Notes: generated by a model from the sequence alone, not told the origin. 64,000 bases of DNA from Methyloceanibacter stevinii (GCF_001723355.1 NZ_LPWE01000010.1:248001-312000), one strand, 5' to 3'. Positions 17,509 to 27,017 are shown, numbered from the stretch's first letter. Made by a program: numbers and translations.

Positions 17509-18645
17509 ATGCGGATCGCTTTGGCCATTGGCCTGGCCGGACTGTGTCTGCTGCGCCCCTACGGGGTCGCGAACAGCGCCGAGAGCGGCGCCGGCAATGA
17601 CGGGAGCCCGCTGAACGCCGGCACCGTGACGATCATGTCCGGCACCACGTTCGACGGGACCGCGGTCGTCGCCCGCGATATCGCGGCCATGATCAACAGG
17701 GCTGACTTGAGCAGCGGCGACGTGTCCCTCAGGGCCGTTCCGATGATCGGACAGGGCCCGGCCCAAACCCTCCGCGACGTTCTCAGCCTTGGCAGCGTCG
17801 ATATGGGCGTAACCCATTCGACGGTTCTCAATCACTATGCCCAGTCCGGCGAACTCGGCCCGATCAAGGACCGCCTCGTCTACGTCGCGAAGCTTTTCAA
17901 CGAGGACCTGCACCTGCTGGCCGGCGCAGACATCACGACGGTCGAGGACCTGAACGGCAAGACGGTGAATGTCGGTCCGAACGGAAGCGCCACGGAGATT
18001 GCGGCGCAGATCCTGTTTGACGCGCTAGAGCTTGAGGTCGAGGCGGCTCACCTCGATGAGGCCGATGCGGTGGCAAAGCTGAAGTCGGGCGAAATCGAAG
18101 CCACGATCCTCATCGGAACGACGCCCATCGCCGGCCTGGCCCAGATCGGGGCGGACGCGCACCTCAAACTTCTGCCGGTTCCCTATCCTCAAGGGCTCGA
18201 GGACGACACTTATCCGGCCGTCCTGACCCATGGCGACTACCCGGCCCTGATCGAGAGCGGCGCGCGGGTCGACACGGTGGGCATCTGCGCCGTCCTCGTG
18301 GCGCTCGGCGACAAGGCCGATGCAGACCGCCAAGCGAAACTCGCTCTCTTCGTGGACCGCTTCTTCTCGAGGTTCGATGCACTCCTGCAGCCACCCAACC
18401 ACGCCAAATGGCGGGACGTGAATTTCGCCGCGACGCTCGAGGACTGGCAACGCGCCCCGCAGGCACAAGCCTGGATCGACATGGCCCGCTCGACGGCCGT
18501 CGCGGAGGCCCGCGAGCGGGAGAGCTTCAAGGCGTTCCTGACGCAGACCGGCGACGTCGTAGCCCCTGACTCTGTTTCCGATGCGGACCAGGAGAAGCTG
18601 TTCCGCGCCTTCAAGGCCTGGAGCAAGGCCCAACAATCGAACTGA
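17509..18645 (+). CDS. TAXI family TRAP transporter solute-binding protein
   Basis: A periplasmic receptor of the TAXI subgroup of TRAP transporters (378 residues). It has a signal peptide (MRIALAIGLAGLCLLRPYGVANSA) and the family start GTVTIMSGTTFDGTAVVARDIAAMIN. LGSVDMGVTHSTVLNHYAQSG, VEDLNGKTVNVGPNGSATEIAAQIL and EIEATILIGTTPIAGLAQI follow the type-II periplasmic-binding fold. ATG 17509 has GAGGG upstream. The membrane components (DctQM-type fused permease) are not in the window, so it is an orphan receptor here. The next gene encodes an SH3/Sel1-like membrane protein 42 bases downstream. Ligand unknown; TAXI receptors are often linked to C4-acids or amino acids. Confidence 0.85.
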   Translation: MRIALAIGLAGLCLLRPYGVANSAESGAGNDGSPLNAGTVTIMSGTTFDGTAVVARDIAAMINRADLSSGDVSLRAVPMIGQGPAQTLRDVLSLGSVDMGVTHSTVLNHYAQSGELGPIKDRLVYVAKLFNEDLHLLAGADITTVEDLNGKTVNVGPNGSATEIAAQILFDALELEVEAAHLDEADAVAKLKSGEIEATILIGTTPIAGLAQIGADAHLKLLPVPYPQGLEDDTYPAVLTHGDYPALIESGARVDTVGICAVLVALGDKADADRQAKLALFVDRFFSRFDALLQPPNHAKWRDVNFAATLEDWQRAPQAQAWIDMARSTAVAEARERESFKAFLTQTGDVVAPDSVSDADQEKLFRAFKAWSKAQQSN

Positions 18646-18687
18646 ACGAGCGCCAAGCGCCACCGGCACGTTTACAGGGAGGTCCCC

Positions 18688-19962
18688 GTGGCAACGCCAG
18701 CACTGAGACAAGACGACATTCCGGACGAGGTCCTGCGGCTTGCGGAGGAACTCAATGCCGCTTCCTCCTTCGGCTATAGACTGGCGGCAGCCAATACGGA
18801 CCAGACCGCGTCCTCGCTCGCCCGGCGTTTCGCACCTGATAGCGTCCGGCAACGCACCACCGCCGCCGATCCCACCCGGCTGGCTCCCGTTGAACCCTCG
18901 TCATACCGTCCGGACACCAAGCCCCGGCGCTTTATGCGGACAGCTGCCATCGGCTTTGTCTGTGTTGCGGCTTTGGCCGGCGGGATGATGTGGCTGGGGG
19001 GTACCGGTGATCTCGACCTGGACCGCGTGTTCCAACATGCGGGCCTCGTCACCCAAACGGAACCCGCGCCGCGCACATCCGCGGCGTTGTCGATCGACGT
19101 CCTTCCGCCTCGCTTCTCCGCTCCCGCCCTCGCGCCGGACGGAGACGGCAAGGTCCGTACGGCGGCCCGGCCTGATGTGGCTCCCCCACTTTCGTCTGGG
19201 TTCGCCGTGCGGGCCGGGGAGTCCGATCGCGTCGAAGGCTTGATGGCGCACGGGCAGAAGATGATCGACGCGGGCTATCTCGCCGGCGCACGGGCCTATT
19301 ACCGCCGGGCGGCGGAAGCCGGGAGCGGCGAGGCCGCTCTCGCGGTGGGCGCAACTTACGATCCGGATATCGTCGCGCGCCTGGGCGTCCAGGGCATCAA
19401 GCCCGACAGAACGGAAGCCGCCAAATGGTATGCGCGGGCCGCGGGCCTCGGCATTGCCGATCGGGAGACGACGCTCCAGGCTCTGACTAAAGACTGGGGC
19501 CAAGAGACGGCGGCTCCCAAGCAGACGGAGGTCATGGCAGCGGCCCGTCCGGCGCTCGGCGTCTCCGCGCCCATCAAGAACCCTCTTGTGGGGACGCGGA
19601 AGCCGCAGGATGCCGACGACGTTGCGGAGCGGCAGCAACTTGCCAGCAACAGCGCGGCTCGGGCGAGTTCGGTCAGGCCGCAATTGCTGGCGTCCGAGGA
19701 AGACCCGAAGCCGGGGCCCTTGACCATGCTCATGCGCGCGGCCACCGGCCAATCGGCTCAGGAAGAGTGGATGGAAGTCGCCAGCCCCGTGAACATCCGC
19801 AAAGGCCCATCCTCGAACGCCGGGACCGACAAGGTCGCCCCAAGGGGGGCCAAGTTCCGCGTGGTCGGCCGCGAGGGCAATTGGATCCGCGTCGCTGACC
19901 CCAAAACGGCGCAGGAAGGCTACATCTACAACCGCTTCCTGAAGGAAAGCAGCGCGCCCTAG
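18688..19962 (+). CDS. membrane-anchored protein with C-terminal bacterial SH3 domain
   Basis: 424 residues. A cytoplasmic N-terminal ~83 residues is followed by one membrane segment (about 84-106, MRTAAIGFVCVAALAGGMMWLGG). Next come a Pro/Ala-rich periplasmic stretch and a helical Sel1/TPR-like region (~185-275, GYLAGARAYYRRAAEAGSGEAALAVG and EAAKWYARAAGLG). A bacterial SH3_3 domain (~350-424, VASPVNIRKGPSSNAGTDKVAPRGAKFRVVG) ends in YNRFLKES. SH3_3 domains usually bind peptidoglycan or proteins in the envelope. The start is GTG with GGGAGG upstream. The last 4 bases overlap the convergent HdeD-like gene. Confidence 0.8.
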   Translation: MATPALRQDDIPDEVLRLAEELNAASSFGYRLAAANTDQTASSLARRFAPDSVRQRTTAADPTRLAPVEPSSYRPDTKPRRFMRTAAIGFVCVAALAGGMMWLGGTGDLDLDRVFQHAGLVTQTEPAPRTSAALSIDVLPPRFSAPALAPDGDGKVRTAARPDVAPPLSSGFAVRAGESDRVEGLMAHGQKMIDAGYLAGARAYYRRAAEAGSGEAALAVGATYDPDIVARLGVQGIKPDRTEAAKWYARAAGLGIADRETTLQALTKDWGQETAAPKQTEVMAAARPALGVSAPIKNPLVGTRKPQDADDVAERQQLASNSAARASSVRPQLLASEEDPKPGPLTMLMRAATGQSAQEEWMEVASPVNIRKGPSSNAGTDKVAPRGAKFRVVGREGNWIRVADPKTAQEGYIYNRFLKESSAP

Positions 19963-20549
19963 GCGTCTTTGACCGCAGGCGCGTTGTGCACCTGCCACGC
20001 GAGATAGGTGAGCGCGGCGCCCTCGCTGACGAGGAGTATTCCGAGCATCAGTCCCAGGACCCAGCTCGCCGTGAGCGGCATGTTGGCCCACAAGACGAAG
20101 GCCAGAACGATGCCGACGACACCGCTTGCCAGCACCCATCCCCAATTGGGAAACGGCCGGATCGTCAGGGCAAAGATCACCTTTGCGATGCCTTCGACCA
20201 TGAAGTAGACGATCAGCAGCATCGTCATCACGAGGAGCCCGCTTTCGGGCGAGCGGAGCAGCAGTACGCCAATCAGGACCGCGAGCACGGCGGAGATCAG
20301 TTGCAGCCAGAAATGCGGGACGTTGGTAGCGCCGATCAAGCCAACCGCCTGCAGCACCCCGCTGATGATCAGCACCCATCCCAAAAGGGACACGATCGCG
20401 ACGGACGCGAAAATGGGTGAGATGATCGCGAGCACGCCCGCGACGACGAGCAATACGCCCTGAATCAGGTACCAAAGGGAGTAACGCTTCACGGTCTCGC
20501 GCATCGCCTCGCGAAGCGCCGCAGCAGCAGCATCCACTGGAATAGCCAT
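19959..20549 (-). CDS. HdeD/DUF308 family membrane protein
   Basis: 196 residues with six predicted membrane helices arranged as repeated hydrophobic pairs, e.g. YLIQGVLLVVAGVLAIISP, VSLLGWVLIISGVLQAVGL and LLIVYFMVEGIAKVIFAL, the pattern of the HdeD (DUF308) family. HdeD in E. coli is linked to acid resistance at high cell density; the molecular function is unknown. GGAGG lies 7 bases before the ATG. The 3' end overlaps that of the SH3 gene by 4 bases, tail to tail. Confidence 0.85.
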   Translation of the reverse strand: MAIPVDAAAAALREAMRETVKRYSLWYLIQGVLLVVAGVLAIISPIFASVAIVSLLGWVLIISGVLQAVGLIGATNVPHFWLQLISAVLAVLIGVLLLRSPESGLLVMTMLLIVYFMVEGIAKVIFALTIRPFPNWGWVLASGVVGIVLAFVLWANMPLTASWVLGLMLGILLVSEGAALTYLAWQVHNAPAVKDA

Positions 20550-20624
20550 GGGTCGGGCCCTCCTCTAGGGTGTCGGTCGAATCACTCCTGTTCTCCACAG
20601 CAGCATACGCCAAGCGGGACCTCG

Positions 20625-21920
20625 ATGAAGCGTCATACAGACGAAGCCCTTGTGTCCGCGATCCGCAAAGCGACTTTCCGGCTGATCCCGTTCCTGTGCC
20701 TTGCGTACACGGTCAATTTCCTCGACCGGGTCAATGTGGGCTTCGCCGCGCTGCACATGAACGAAGATCTCGGCTTCTCGCCGGCGGTCTACGGCTTCGG
20801 CGCCGGCATCTTCTTTCTCGGCTACATCGTCTTCGAGATCCCCAGCAATCTGGCCCTCCGGCGCTTCGGCGCCCGGATTTGGATCGCGCGCATCATGATT
20901 TCGTGGGGCATTGTCGCCTGCGCCATGGCGTTCGTTCACTCGGAGACCAGCTTCTATGTGACCCGTGCTCTGCTGGGCATTGCCGAAGCCGGTTTCTTCC
21001 CGGGCATCATTCTGTATCTGACCTACTGGTTCCCGGCGGCCGAACGCGCCCGCATCGTCGCGCTGTTCATGGCCTCGGTGCCGCTCGCGACCGTTGTCGG
21101 CGGCCCGATCTCGGGCGCTTTGCTCGAAATGCACGGCTTTCTCGGGTTCAAGGGCTGGCAATGGCTGTTCGTGATCGAAGGCTTGCCGGCGATCGCTCTC
21201 GGCATCCTCGCGTTGAAGGTTCTCACCGACCAGCCCGGCGAGGCGGCATGGCTGACTCTTGATGAGAAAACTGCGCTGTCCGGAGCTCTGGCCCGCGAAG
21301 CGAAGGAGACGGAGGCGGTCGGCTACGCGGATCTGCGCACGGCATTGACGCGACCGCGCGTGCTGGCGCTGGGCGGCCTCTACTTCCTCATGGTCACCGG
21401 GCTTTACGGCATCGGCTTCTGGATGCCGCAGGTTATCAGCGGCTTCGGACTGGACTCGCTCACGGTCGGTTTTCTCACCGCGATACCCTATCTCTTCGCC
21501 GCCGTCGCCATGGTGGTTTGGGGCCGTCATTCGGACCGCACGGGCGAGCGGCGCTGGCACATCGCCCTGCCGCTCTTCCTGGCCGCTGCCTCCTTCGCCT
21601 GGTCGGCCTATTCGGGCCCGCTCGTCCCCACCATGGTCGCGCTGACGATTGCGACACTCGGCTTCTATGCGGCTTTCGGACCGTTCTGGGCGCTTCCAAC
21701 CGCGCTCCTGACGGGGGCCGGTGCGGCGGCGGGCATCGCCCTCGTCAACTCCATGGGGAACGCCGCCGGTTTCGCCGGACCCTATATCGTCGGTCTGCTG
21801 AAGGAGGCGACGGGCAGCTTCTCGGCGGCGTTGCTGTTTATTGCCGCCGCGCTCGCCCTCGGCGGTCTGATGGCGCTGGGTTTTCGGGACCAGCAAACGG
21901 CCGCGAAAGCGCCGGCCTAG
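20625..21920 (+). CDS. MFS transporter, anion:cation symporter (ACS) type
   Basis: 431 residues, 12 predicted membrane helices. The ACS-family features are the N-terminal RLIPFLCLAYTVNFLDRVNVGFAALHM, the motif ARIWIARIMISWGIVACAMAFV, AEAGFFPGIILYLTYWFPAAERAR, and the mirrored GRHSDRTGERRWH in the second half. These proton-linked carriers usually import organic acid anions or sugar acids such as tartrate, glucarate, phthalate or 4-hydroxyphenylacetate. No catabolic gene nearby identifies the substrate. It is divergent from the HdeD gene (75 bases between starts) and converges with the AI-2E-type gene. Confidence 0.9.
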   Translation: MKRHTDEALVSAIRKATFRLIPFLCLAYTVNFLDRVNVGFAALHMNEDLGFSPAVYGFGAGIFFLGYIVFEIPSNLALRRFGARIWIARIMISWGIVACAMAFVHSETSFYVTRALLGIAEAGFFPGIILYLTYWFPAAERARIVALFMASVPLATVVGGPISGALLEMHGFLGFKGWQWLFVIEGLPAIALGILALKVLTDQPGEAAWLTLDEKTALSGALAREAKETEAVGYADLRTALTRPRVLALGGLYFLMVTGLYGIGFWMPQVISGFGLDSLTVGFLTAIPYLFAAVAMVVWGRHSDRTGERRWHIALPLFLAAASFAWSAYSGPLVPTMVALTIATLGFYAAFGPFWALPTALLTGAGAAAGIALVNSMGNAAGFAGPYIVGLLKEATGSFSAALLFIAAALALGGLMALGFRDQQTAAKAPA

Positions 21921-23927
21921 GTCGCCGCAGCCGCAGCCGCGTTCTGGCTTTGCACGGTGTCGTCGGACGGCGTGAGCGGCCTTCCCATCGCGGCGTCCTC
22001 ACAAAGCCCGACCGCTTCATGCAGCGTCGATGCATAGGCGTCCGCATGCACCACGTCGAGGAGCTTGCGCCGGGACTCGGCGTCCTCGTCCTCATCGTCC
22101 CGCTCCCAGTAGGCGACGAGGATCAACGTTCCATCGGGCAAGATGCGGCGCAGGCGGCGCACCACGTAGCGAATCTCGACCGGCCCGCCGCCGAAGCGAG
22201 ATACGACAGGCACACGAGTTTCGCGGGCGTCTCGGTCAGGGCCTCGATCGCGCCAGCGGCGAGCGCGCCGGGTCCGCGGACCTCGGCCTTCATGCCACGT
22301 TTCTCCAGCGCGCGGCCGAGCGCCAACGCCGCGGCCTTATCGAGGCCGTTCCGGCCGCCAATGCACAAGATCGGTGTGTCGACGGTCCACCCGGCTTCGA
22401 AGTCTTTCGGGTCGACCACCTGAGCGTCCTCAGCCTCGGGCTCGTCGGCGGGCTTGCCGTTCTTGCCGGGATCGGCGCCAACCCGTTCCAGGTGACGGCG
22501 CAACCGCGAGAACCAACGCTTCGGTTCGTACTCGTCGAGATTTTCGAGGATCTCGGAAACCGTGGTCGCAATCCGCTCTGTTTGCTTTTCGCTCAGAGTC
22601 CCGCGCGCCAGGTCGCGCTCGGCGATCCCGAGCCCGCCGAGCGCAACCTCATCGAGATAGGTGAGAAGGCTCTGGTCCTTGAGCGCGAGCTCGGCCTGGT
22701 AAGTGGCGTTGGAGGAATCGCCGATCAGAACGTGCCGGTAGAAACTTTCCGACGGCAGCAAGGCGGGCTGGTCCCCAAGCAGCACGTCGAAGAAGCGCAA
22801 CCCATCCACATGGCGGCCGAGCACCGCGAGACAAACCGTGATGGGCGTCGCGATGATCAGACCGACCGGCCCCCAAAGCCACGTCCAGAACACCTGGCTG
22901 ACGATCACGGCGACCGGCGTCACACCGGTACCGCGCCCATAGACCAGCGGCTCGATAATCTGCCCCATGGTGAATTCGCCCAGCACGAACAGAGCGAGCA
23001 CCACAAGAACGAGAGTCCAGCCCGGATCGATGGCCGCGGCGATCAAGACCGGGATGGCGGCGGCAATATAGGATCCCACATAGGGGACGAAGCGCATCAC
23101 CATCGCAAGGATGCCCCAAGCGACCGGACTGGGCATGCCGACCGCCCACAGCGCGATGCCGATGAAGGTGCCGTAGGCGGCGTTTACGAGCACCTGGCGC
23201 AGGAAGTAGCCGCTGAGCCGCGTCGCGGCCTCGCTCATGGTCGACGTGGCGCGCTGCAGATCGGTCCCGCCGAAGAGGCGTATGATCCTGTCGCGCAGAT
23301 CCTCGCGCTCCAGAAGAATGAAGACCACGAACAGAAGAATGATGCCCGCCGTCACGAGCGGAGGCAGAACCTTGCCCGCTATGGATCGGTAGAAATCAAG
23401 ACCCGTGGGCGCGGGCACACGGATCTCGACCGGGATGGGCTCCGGTTCGGAGCTGTCCTCGGTGATCTCGACGTGACCGGGCTTGGTGCCCTCGACCTCC
23501 GTGGGCCGGTCCAACTGGCTCTCGAGCTCCGAGAGTACGTCGCCCGCCTTTGTGAGCACCTGGGACTCCGCCGTGGTCTCCCGCAGCATCTGTATCTTTT
23601 GCGACAGCGTAAAGCGGTAGCTCGGCAGGTTACCCGCAAGCTTCGTCGCTCGTGGGAGATCATCCAGCCGAGGCCGCCGAGAATCGAGAATGCCACCGCC
23701 ACGACGACGACCACGGCCAGGATTCGCGGCACTTTGATGCGCCGGAGAAGAAGCAGCGGCGGTGTGAGAACGAAGCTCAGCAGAATCGCCACCGCCAAGG
23801 GGAGCAGAACTTCTTGAGCGAAATACAGGCCACCGATCACGATGGCCGCGATCAGAAGCCCTTGGAGAACATTGGCACGGCTGTCTGCCGCGGTCTGCCC
23901 GGCCGGCAAAGGCGAACGGGGCGTCAT
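21917..23927 (-). CDS. AI-2E family permease with C-terminal extension, frame interrupted near 22195 and 23650
   Basis: A polytopic protein of the AI-2E (PF01594) family, a group that also includes Na+/H+ antiporters and uncharacterised exporters. The N-terminal segment (from ATG 23927) has LIAAIVIGGLYFAQEVLLPLAVAILLSFVLTPP and ends GWMISHE. After one restored G near 23650 it continues ATKLAGNLPSYRFTLSQK. The main body holds AYGTFIGIALWAVGMPSPVAWGILAMVMRFVPYVGSY and WGPVGLIIATPITVCLAVLGRHV. A second missing G near 22195 joins VCLSYLAS to GGGPVEIRYVVRRLR. The C-terminal ~200 residues form a soluble, cobalamin-binding-like domain, an extension I associate with alphaproteobacterial members. Repaired length is about 670 residues. 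Confidence 0.82.
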
Positions 23928-23994
23928 GGCGATCTCCCGGCCGCGGCGGAGCGCGCGGCTTTCGGGCCTAGAGTGCCGTTCCTGTCAGGAAAGC

Positions 23995-24981
23995 TCAAGC
24001 AAGGACGCAGGCGAGCGCGGCGGGGCCTGTGGACGATGCACCGCTCGAAACGAGGGACCTACCCAAGTTCGTCGCCGCGCTCCATGGCCGGAACATCTCG
24101 CCCGTGTCCAACGTTTCGGCGTTGCAGAAGTACTGGAAGATCGTGCGGCGGCGGCGGTCAAAGACATCGTAATAACCGGCTGCGCCCCAGACGAGGATCG
24201 TCGCTTCGCCGTTCGTCACGCGGTCGGCAAGCTTGGGCGTCGAGGCGCATTGCACGATCAGTGTCGTGGTCCCATCCCGGCCGACACGCGGACGCGACGA
24301 TGCGGGCGCCGAATCGTCGGGAACGGCCTTTACCGGCAGATCCGCTTCGTCGGCAATGTCGACGACCTCCATCTCGGCCAGGGTTTCGAGCTTGAACGCC
24401 GGCGTATGACCCGAGTTGCGGAAGGTGACCTTCACTTTGACGATGCCGTCTGCCTCCGGCGTCTCGACGAATTCGAGCGAGTCCACATCCACATAGGCGC
24501 GCAGCTCGGCTTCGTGGTCGCCGGTCCTCGGCGCAGGCGTCAACCGCGCCGGTGCGGCGCCGCCCTCGGCGGCCCGACGTGCCGCGAGCGCGGCGGTGAT
24601 GATGGGCCACAGCATCAGGAGCAAGATCACAAGGGCAACCAGGCCGATCAACATGATCAGCCGCGTCAGCCGTGCCGTGCTCTCGGATGCGTCCGCCGCA
24701 CGCGATTGCTGGCAGACGTCGGCTTGATAGGGATGTTGGACGTTCGCGCACGGTTTCGAGATGTCCCATGCAGCCGTCGGCTCTTCGGCTTCTTCGCTCG
24801 CTTGTTCGGTTGGCTCAGTGGCGGCCTCGGCATCGTCCGGCGCGTCTTGGGCCCGTGCCGCAGGGGTCCCTAAGACGACCAGGCAGAGCGACAACAGCAA
24901 GGCGCAGGTGAGACAAGACCTCGTAAGACAAGACCCGGCGAGACAAACCCTGGCGAAGGCTTTCTGAAGCGAAGACGTCAT
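23995..24981 (-). CDS. membrane-anchored protein of unknown function
   Basis: 328 residues. A signal peptide (residues 1-~45, ending TPAARAQ) leads to an acidic low-complexity stretch (DAPDDAEAATEPTEQASEEAEEP), a short Cys-containing part (CANVQHPYQADVCQQS) and one strong membrane helix (LIMLIGLVALVILLLMLWPIITAALA, ~110-136). The C-terminal ~190 residues form a beta-rich soluble domain (RAYVDVDSLEFVETPEADGIVKVKVTFRNSGHTPAFKLE). That last part looks like an immunoglobulin-like or NEAT-like fold, but I do not recognise a family. ATG 24981 is chosen for the signal peptide. Confidence 0.6.
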   Translation of the reverse strand: MTSSLQKAFARVCLAGSCLTRSCLTCALLLSLCLVVLGTPAARAQDAPDDAEAATEPTEQASEEAEEPTAAWDISKPCANVQHPYQADVCQQSRAADASESTARLTRLIMLIGLVALVILLLMLWPIITAALAARRAAEGGAAPARLTPAPRTGDHEAELRAYVDVDSLEFVETPEADGIVKVKVTFRNSGHTPAFKLETLAEMEVVDIADEADLPVKAVPDDSAPASSRPRVGRDGTTTLIVQCASTPKLADRVTNGEATILVWGAAGYYDVFDRRRRTIFQYFCNAETLDTGEMFRPWSAATNLGRSLVSSGASSTGPAALACVLA

Positions 24982-25115
24982 GATGATGCGCTGAACAATT
25001 TCCCCAACCGCGCCGATCCTATGCGCCGAAACGCGGCTTGTCTCGCCCTGCGGCCCGCTTTCGGAAAACTTCTTTTCAAATTGTCTCAAATTGAAGCGAT
25101 TTGCCGCTGAGCCAA

Positions 25116-25146
25116 CAAAAAGGCCCCGGGCATGCGCCCGGGGCCT
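25116..25146 (-). terminator. Rho-independent terminator
   Basis: AGGCCCCGGGC (25121-25131) and GCCCGGGGCCT (25136-25146) form a perfect 11-bp stem with loop ATGC. On the minus strand the stem is followed by T residues (25120-25117). It lies 26 bases after the stop of the Ntn hydrolase gene. Confidence 0.85.
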
Positions 25147-25171
25147 GAACGATCCATCCGTCTGCCGCCGG

Positions 25172-26290
25172 CTAGTTGGCCGAGGCAGGCTTCCCGTCGC
25201 CGGAAACATCCTCAACTTCTTGCTCGGAGTCCTGCACGTTGATGATGCTGATCTTACCCTTGGCTGTTTCGAGGGCCGTCTTCAGGTCGATCATACGAAT
25301 CCCCTGATCCTGACGCGTGCGCACGTAGTACCGGAGATTTTCCAGGTCGTTGACGCTGGTCCACTCGGTGATCTCGGGAGGAAGCTTCGGGTTGCCGTAG
25401 ATGATCGAGCCTTTCGGAAGGTCGAACTGGTTCAGGATATGGAACGCCGAGAACACGGCGTCCTGCGCCGTCTCACTCGGCGTCGCGTTCTGGCTAAAAA
25501 GCGCGGCGCGCACGAAGCGCGACGGCGGCGTGAAGTCGCCGGGCAGGCCGAGCATGCCGGACCCCGATCCGGTCTGCTTGATCGTGATCGGACCCAGCTT
25601 CTCCGTGCCCACATCCTTGGGCGTGAGGTTCACGTAGTTGGACAGATTGGTCATCTGCCAGTCGTAGGGCGGCGTGTTGGTCATGACGCCCAGCGGGGCG
25701 TTCGTGACTTTGAGCTTGCCGTCGATGGGTTCGACGGCGATGGACTTGCCCGTCTTGTCCTGCACGAAGAAGTGCACGGGGAGCGACTGACCCTCGGCGC
25801 TGCCGAAGCCGGGCATGGGCGTGTCCACCATGTCGATGTCCTTGACGGCATCCGCGACCTCGTCGACCGTCGCGAAGTTGCCGAGAACCCAGGCGCCGAA
25901 ATCCTGAGGGGCGAGCGACTTGTCGGCATTCTCCTTCGTCGACTCCGCGTATTTCGCGTCGCCCGGAAAATAGAACAGGCCGATCGACAACCCTTGCTCG
26001 TTCAAACCGTCGGCGATCAGGTAGGTCGACCCCATGCCGTTCATGCCCGCGAAGCCGTACTTGGCCTTGTAGCTCATTCCCTTGCTTCCGTCGGGAAGCG
26101 TAGCGGCGAACTCGTTGCCGGCCGGCACGACGAGAACGTTGGATTCGAGCGGGAAGCCGAACTCGAGGGTGCGGGCGCGAATGGCGGCGCCATCTTGAGC
26201 TTTGAGGCTAATGCCCGTGCACGCAAAGGCAGGTGTGGTCGCTAAGGCAAGTGAAGCGGCGAAGGCGTAGGTAGCAGCGCGGCGGATCAT
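25172..26290 (-). CDS. exported choloylglycine hydrolase-family (linear amide C-N) hydrolase
   Basis: 372 residues of the Ntn-hydrolase family that includes bile-salt hydrolase and penicillin V acylase. The signal peptide ends ...TTPAFA and the next residue is Cys (CTGISLKAQDGAAIRARTLEF). Cleavage would therefore expose the N-terminal nucleophile, as this family requires. An Arg in RARTLEF, TNTPPYDWQMTNLSNY, and FTPPSRFVRAALF also match the family. ATG 26290 has AAGGAGA upstream. Substrate unknown; in Gram-negatives, periplasmic members often hydrolyse acyl-homoserine lactones or acyl-amides. Confidence 0.88.
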   Translation of the reverse strand: MIRRAATYAFAASLALATTPAFACTGISLKAQDGAAIRARTLEFGFPLESNVLVVPAGNEFAATLPDGSKGMSYKAKYGFAGMNGMGSTYLIADGLNEQGLSIGLFYFPGDAKYAESTKENADKSLAPQDFGAWVLGNFATVDEVADAVKDIDMVDTPMPGFGSAEGQSLPVHFFVQDKTGKSIAVEPIDGKLKVTNAPLGVMTNTPPYDWQMTNLSNYVNLTPKDVGTEKLGPITIKQTGSGSGMLGLPGDFTPPSRFVRAALFSQNATPSETAQDAVFSAFHILNQFDLPKGSIIYGNPKLPPEITEWTSVNDLENLRYYVRTRQDQGIRMIDLKTALETAKGKISIINVQDSEQEVEDVSGDGKPASAN

Positions 26291-26485
26291 GGAACATCTC
26301 CTTGGACGAAACTCGGCAGGAGAATGCGCTGCGGCTGTGAAAGCTGCGTTAAGCGACCTCGCAACTTCCACAGAAGGTTATCGAGGACCGGTGAAACCCA
26401 CTCGAATTTTCGTAAAAGCCGTTGGCGCGCCGGTCGCACCGATCCGGCTGCGCGCTCAAACGAACAACGCGCCTGGGTCAACAAG

Positions 26486-26511
26486 ACGGGGCCGCGATAT
26501 CGCGGCCCCGT
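26486..26511. repeat. perfect 26-bp palindrome
   Basis: The half site ACGGGGCCGCGAT (26486-26498) is followed immediately by its exact reverse complement (26499-26511). It sits between the stop of the cytochrome gene (26580) and the start of the Ntn hydrolase (26290), both on the minus strand. It could form a very stable hairpin in RNA, but there is no T-run on either side. A terminator-like or RNA-end-stabilising role is possible. Confidence 0.7.
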
Positions 26512-26579
26512 CTCGAGGTTTAATGCACGTCAGGTTGGACGCCGGAACCTCTTCTCAAGTACCGCCACTCTTTCGCGGC

Positions 26580-26910
26580 CTATTTGAGGGTCTCGATATA
26601 GGCCGCGACGTCGGCAACATCGTCATCCGTGCCCAGCATCTTGGCCATGGGGGCCATCTGCTGGCCATGGGTGTCCTTGGGGTTGGCGCCCCGCACACCC
26701 GTTTTGAAGTTGTTCAGCTGCCGGACCGTATACCAACGGCATGCCGGCAATCGGCGGCGCGCCGAGCGCCTCGTTGCCAGCCCCGGTCGGCCCGTGGCAG
26801 GCCGCGCAGGTCGCATATAGCTGTTTTCCGTGATCGGCGTCGGCGGCGAGGGCGTCCGACGCGGAGAAAGCCGCAATGGCAGCGGCCGCAAGTACCAGAT
26901 GTTTCGTCAT
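26580..26910 (-). CDS. exported class I c-type cytochrome, frame interrupted near 26733
   Basis: A monohaem periplasmic cytochrome c of about 109 residues. The signal peptide is MTKHLVLAAAAIAAFSASDALA and the haem motif is CAACH (LYATCAACHGPTGAGNE). IAGMP is followed after the break by TVRQLNNFKTGVRG, then HGQQMAPMAKML with a candidate Met ligand, and the C-terminal helix DVADVAAYIETLK. Removing one T (or an equivalent shift) in the minus-strand CCGTTGGTAT at about 26733-26738 gives PWYTVRQLNNF, matching c553-like cytochromes with a Trp-Tyr at this point. Electron donor and acceptor are unknown; no oxidase genes are adjacent. Confidence 0.85.
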
Positions 26911-27017
26911 ACCCAGCTCCCGAAACGATTTTTATGCAAACGAAGTCGAGATACTGGCGATTTTACCGCGTGTTTGCGCGATGGAGAAGTGGCGCGCAGC
27001 CGGAAATCGGCGCCGGA

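Noticed and set aside
22030-23817. 595-codon plus-strand open frame opposite the AI-2E gene
   Set aside because: The minus strand has clear membrane-protein sequence; the plus frame is low-complexity Arg/His/Asp-rich shadow.
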